Positions 4,585 through 5,904 of a stretch of 5,904 bases of DNA are shown here, piece by piece (within the stretch, counting starts at the first letter, position 1; each line of letters starts with the position of its first letter). Location: NCBI GenBank assembly GCA_028714615.1, contig JAQTMA010000247.1:1-5904 (forward strand), written 5' to 3'. Made by a program: the position numbers and the translations under genes. The notes below the pieces were generated by a model. The model had not been told where the DNA came from, made no database searches, and was given only the letters and a program-made list of their open reading frames with translations. The stretch is from Anaerolineaceae bacterium (GTDB taxonomy: Bacteria > Chloroflexota > Anaerolineae > Anaerolineales > Anaerolineaceae).

Positions 4585-5904
4585 TTACGGGTTGATAGTC
4601 CACAACCGAAGTGTTCCGTCTTGACCACCCGAAATCAATTGCTTTCCATCCAGGTTAAAATCCAAGGTATCTACCTCTCCACGATGACCTTGAAAAGCAG
4701 CAATCTGACCTCCAGTCGCCACATCCCAGAATCGGATCATTCCATCCACATCCCCAGAGACCAGCAGGTTTTCATCGGGGCTAAAGTCTATACAGTTGAT
4801 GCGTGTCGGGAGGATGGAACCTCTTACGGTATATGTCAACCGGTCCAGCAAACGCATCTCTCCCCCTTTCTTAATATCCCAAAGGCGGATGGCGCCATCC
4901 TGGCCACCAGATGCCAGAATCGCGCCATCCGGACTGAAAGCCAGGCTGGTGACATCCTCTTCATGTCCTGCCAACGTTTGTAGAAGTTTCCCTGACTCGG
5001 TCTCATAAATGAATATTTTTCCGGTAGCGCCACCAAGAGCAATCCGGCTACTATCTGAGCTAAATGAAAATCCCCAGGCCAGGCTGATTGTCTGGGAATA
5101 TTGTTCTGACCAATTGGTTAGATTCCAGACCTGCAGAATTCCTGTGGGGGTGACCGATGCTGCATCCAGCGGGAATACGCCAGCCAATATCTGCCCATCC
5201 GGACTAAAATTGAGGTTGGTGAGCGGGCCAATAAAATCCCCAAAGGTATGGAGCGTTTTTCCTGTCCCTGGATCGACCAGCTTGATCAAGTGATAAACGT
5301 CATCGGCGGCAATCCGTCTGCCATCCGAGCTGATTGCCAGGCGCCAGGGCCAGGCTTTACCTTGCAAATTTCCCTGGAAACGCTGAAGGATTTTCGCTTT
5401 GGTCAGGTCAACCAAGGCGGTTTCTGTATTACTTTCTTGTGCTCCCCAGAGTTGTCCGGTATTTAAAAACACCCCTGTGGCGTAAATATCAGGGGTTGCC
5501 ATAGATTGCGATAGTCTTCCAGTCCTGATATCCCATAATTTCAATCCCTGATCCGTGGTCGAAGAAGAGAGCAGGCTCTGGCCATCAGGGCTGAATTGCA
5601 GGAAGGTGACAGTTCCCGCCCCTCCTGAAAGGACATATCTCAACCGCCAGGTTTGGACGTCCCAAACGTAGATCTTTGCCTGATCATTGCCTGCTGCCAA
5701 TATTTTCTTATCCGCACTATATGCCACGCTCCAGATTTTGCCACCACGATCGAGGCTGTTTAAGAGCTTGTACTCGTTCCCATTTGGTTGCCAGATGCGT
5801 AGAATCCCATCCTCCCCCCCAGTAGCCAACTGGCTCCAATCTGAGTTAAAGGCGGATGCCCAAGACCAGGTTGTCGAGAGACTGCGCAGCGACTTACCTT
5901 GCTC
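4585..5904 (-). CDS. WD40-repeat beta-propeller protein (partial, N-terminus beyond window)
   Basis: The frame is open from the right edge to TAA at 4585, giving 439 visible residues. The start is not in the window: repeat-like sequence (SWASAFNSDWSQLATGG) continues up to the edge, so the TTG at 5829 is internal. About ten WD40 blades can be counted, with D-strand ends near residues 38, 82, 125, 166, 210, 261, 300, 343, 394 and 435. The best are at 312-344 and 406-435, where a GH dipeptide, an FSPDG-like turn, a GGQDG turn and LW follow in order. The fourth (about 126-170) is degenerate. If the protein continues upstream, a 14-blade double propeller is possible. WD40 propellers are interaction platforms and no enzymatic domain is seen in this part. 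It ends in INP immediately after the last blade. Its stop lies 24 bp from the stop of the convergent C39-like gene. Confidence 0.92.
   Translation of the reverse strand, partial: EQGKSLRSLSTTWSWASAFNSDWSQLATGGEDGILRIWQPNGNEYKLLNSLDRGGKIWSVAYSADKKILAAGNDQAKIYVWDVQTWRLRYVLSGGAGTVTFLQFSPDGQSLLSSSTTDQGLKLWDIRTGRLSQSMATPDIYATGVFLNTGQLWGAQESNTETALVDLTKAKILQRFQGNLQGKAWPWRLAISSDGRRIAADDVYHLIKLVDPGTGKTLHTFGDFIGPLTNLNFSPDGQILAGVFPLDAASVTPTGILQVWNLTNWSEQYSQTISLAWGFSFSSDSSRIALGGATGKIFIYETESGKLLQTLAGHEEDVTSLAFSPDGAILASGGQDGAIRLWDIKKGGEMRLLDRLTYTVRGSILPTRINCIDFSPDENLLVSGDVDGMIRFWDVATGGQIAAFQGHRGEVDTLDFNLDGKQLISGGQDGTLRLWTINP

Noticed and set aside
5827..5829. TTG at 5829 as start of the WD40 protein
   Set aside because: The frame stays open to the window edge and the preceding residues form part of a propeller blade.
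4620..5830. Recurrent DNA words such as CCATCCGGACT
   Set aside because: They are the degenerate codons of the FSPDG-type turn in successive WD40 blades, not an independent DNA repeat or CRISPR array.

Overview
The window reads as an ordinary chromosomal stretch of a bacterium, most likely from the Chloroflexota (Anaerolineae-like). That placement is an inference from gene style: a WD40-repeat protein, a MutS-family protein with a membrane hairpin, a tiny Cys4 protein with an acidic tail, moderate GC content and a TTG start. No mobile element, CRISPR array, rRNA or tRNA is visible. Six protein genes can be supported, and two of them run off the window edges.

Layout from left to right. On the minus strand, 1-639 is the N-terminal third of a MutS-family protein with two membrane segments, open at the left edge. 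Upstream of it on the same strand, 63 bp away, is a radical SAM protein with an N-terminal cobalamin-binding-like domain (703-1971), probably using a TTG start. The two may be cotranscribed. A 270-bp intergenic region follows. It holds a strong 15-bp perfect inverted repeat (2166-2209) and short interleaved dyads next to the radical SAM start. Then comes a minus-strand gene for a single-pass membrane protein with an unrecognised extracytoplasmic domain (2242-2988), and a 277-bp gap with nothing convincing in it. Next is a minus-strand gene for a 79-residue Cys4/acidic-tail protein (3266-3505).

The 269-bp divergent region 3506-3774 is the richest in signals: a hairpin in the leader of the small gene, a 25-bp imperfect palindrome over a candidate -35 box, and an inverted repeat that would pair with the ribosome binding site of the next gene. 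That gene (3775-4560, plus strand) encodes a secreted papain-fold protein of the C39-like type. It converges, with only 24 bp between stop codons, on a minus-strand WD40 beta-propeller protein (4585-5904) that is open at the right edge.

The genes do not form an obvious single pathway. Two act at or outside the membrane (the single-pass protein and the C39-like protein) and the MutS-type protein is predicted to be membrane-tethered. I do not see a clear new multi-gene system. The most interesting leads are the membrane-tethered MutS, the two-part Cys4/acidic protein, and the possible translational hairpin in front of the secreted C39-like gene.
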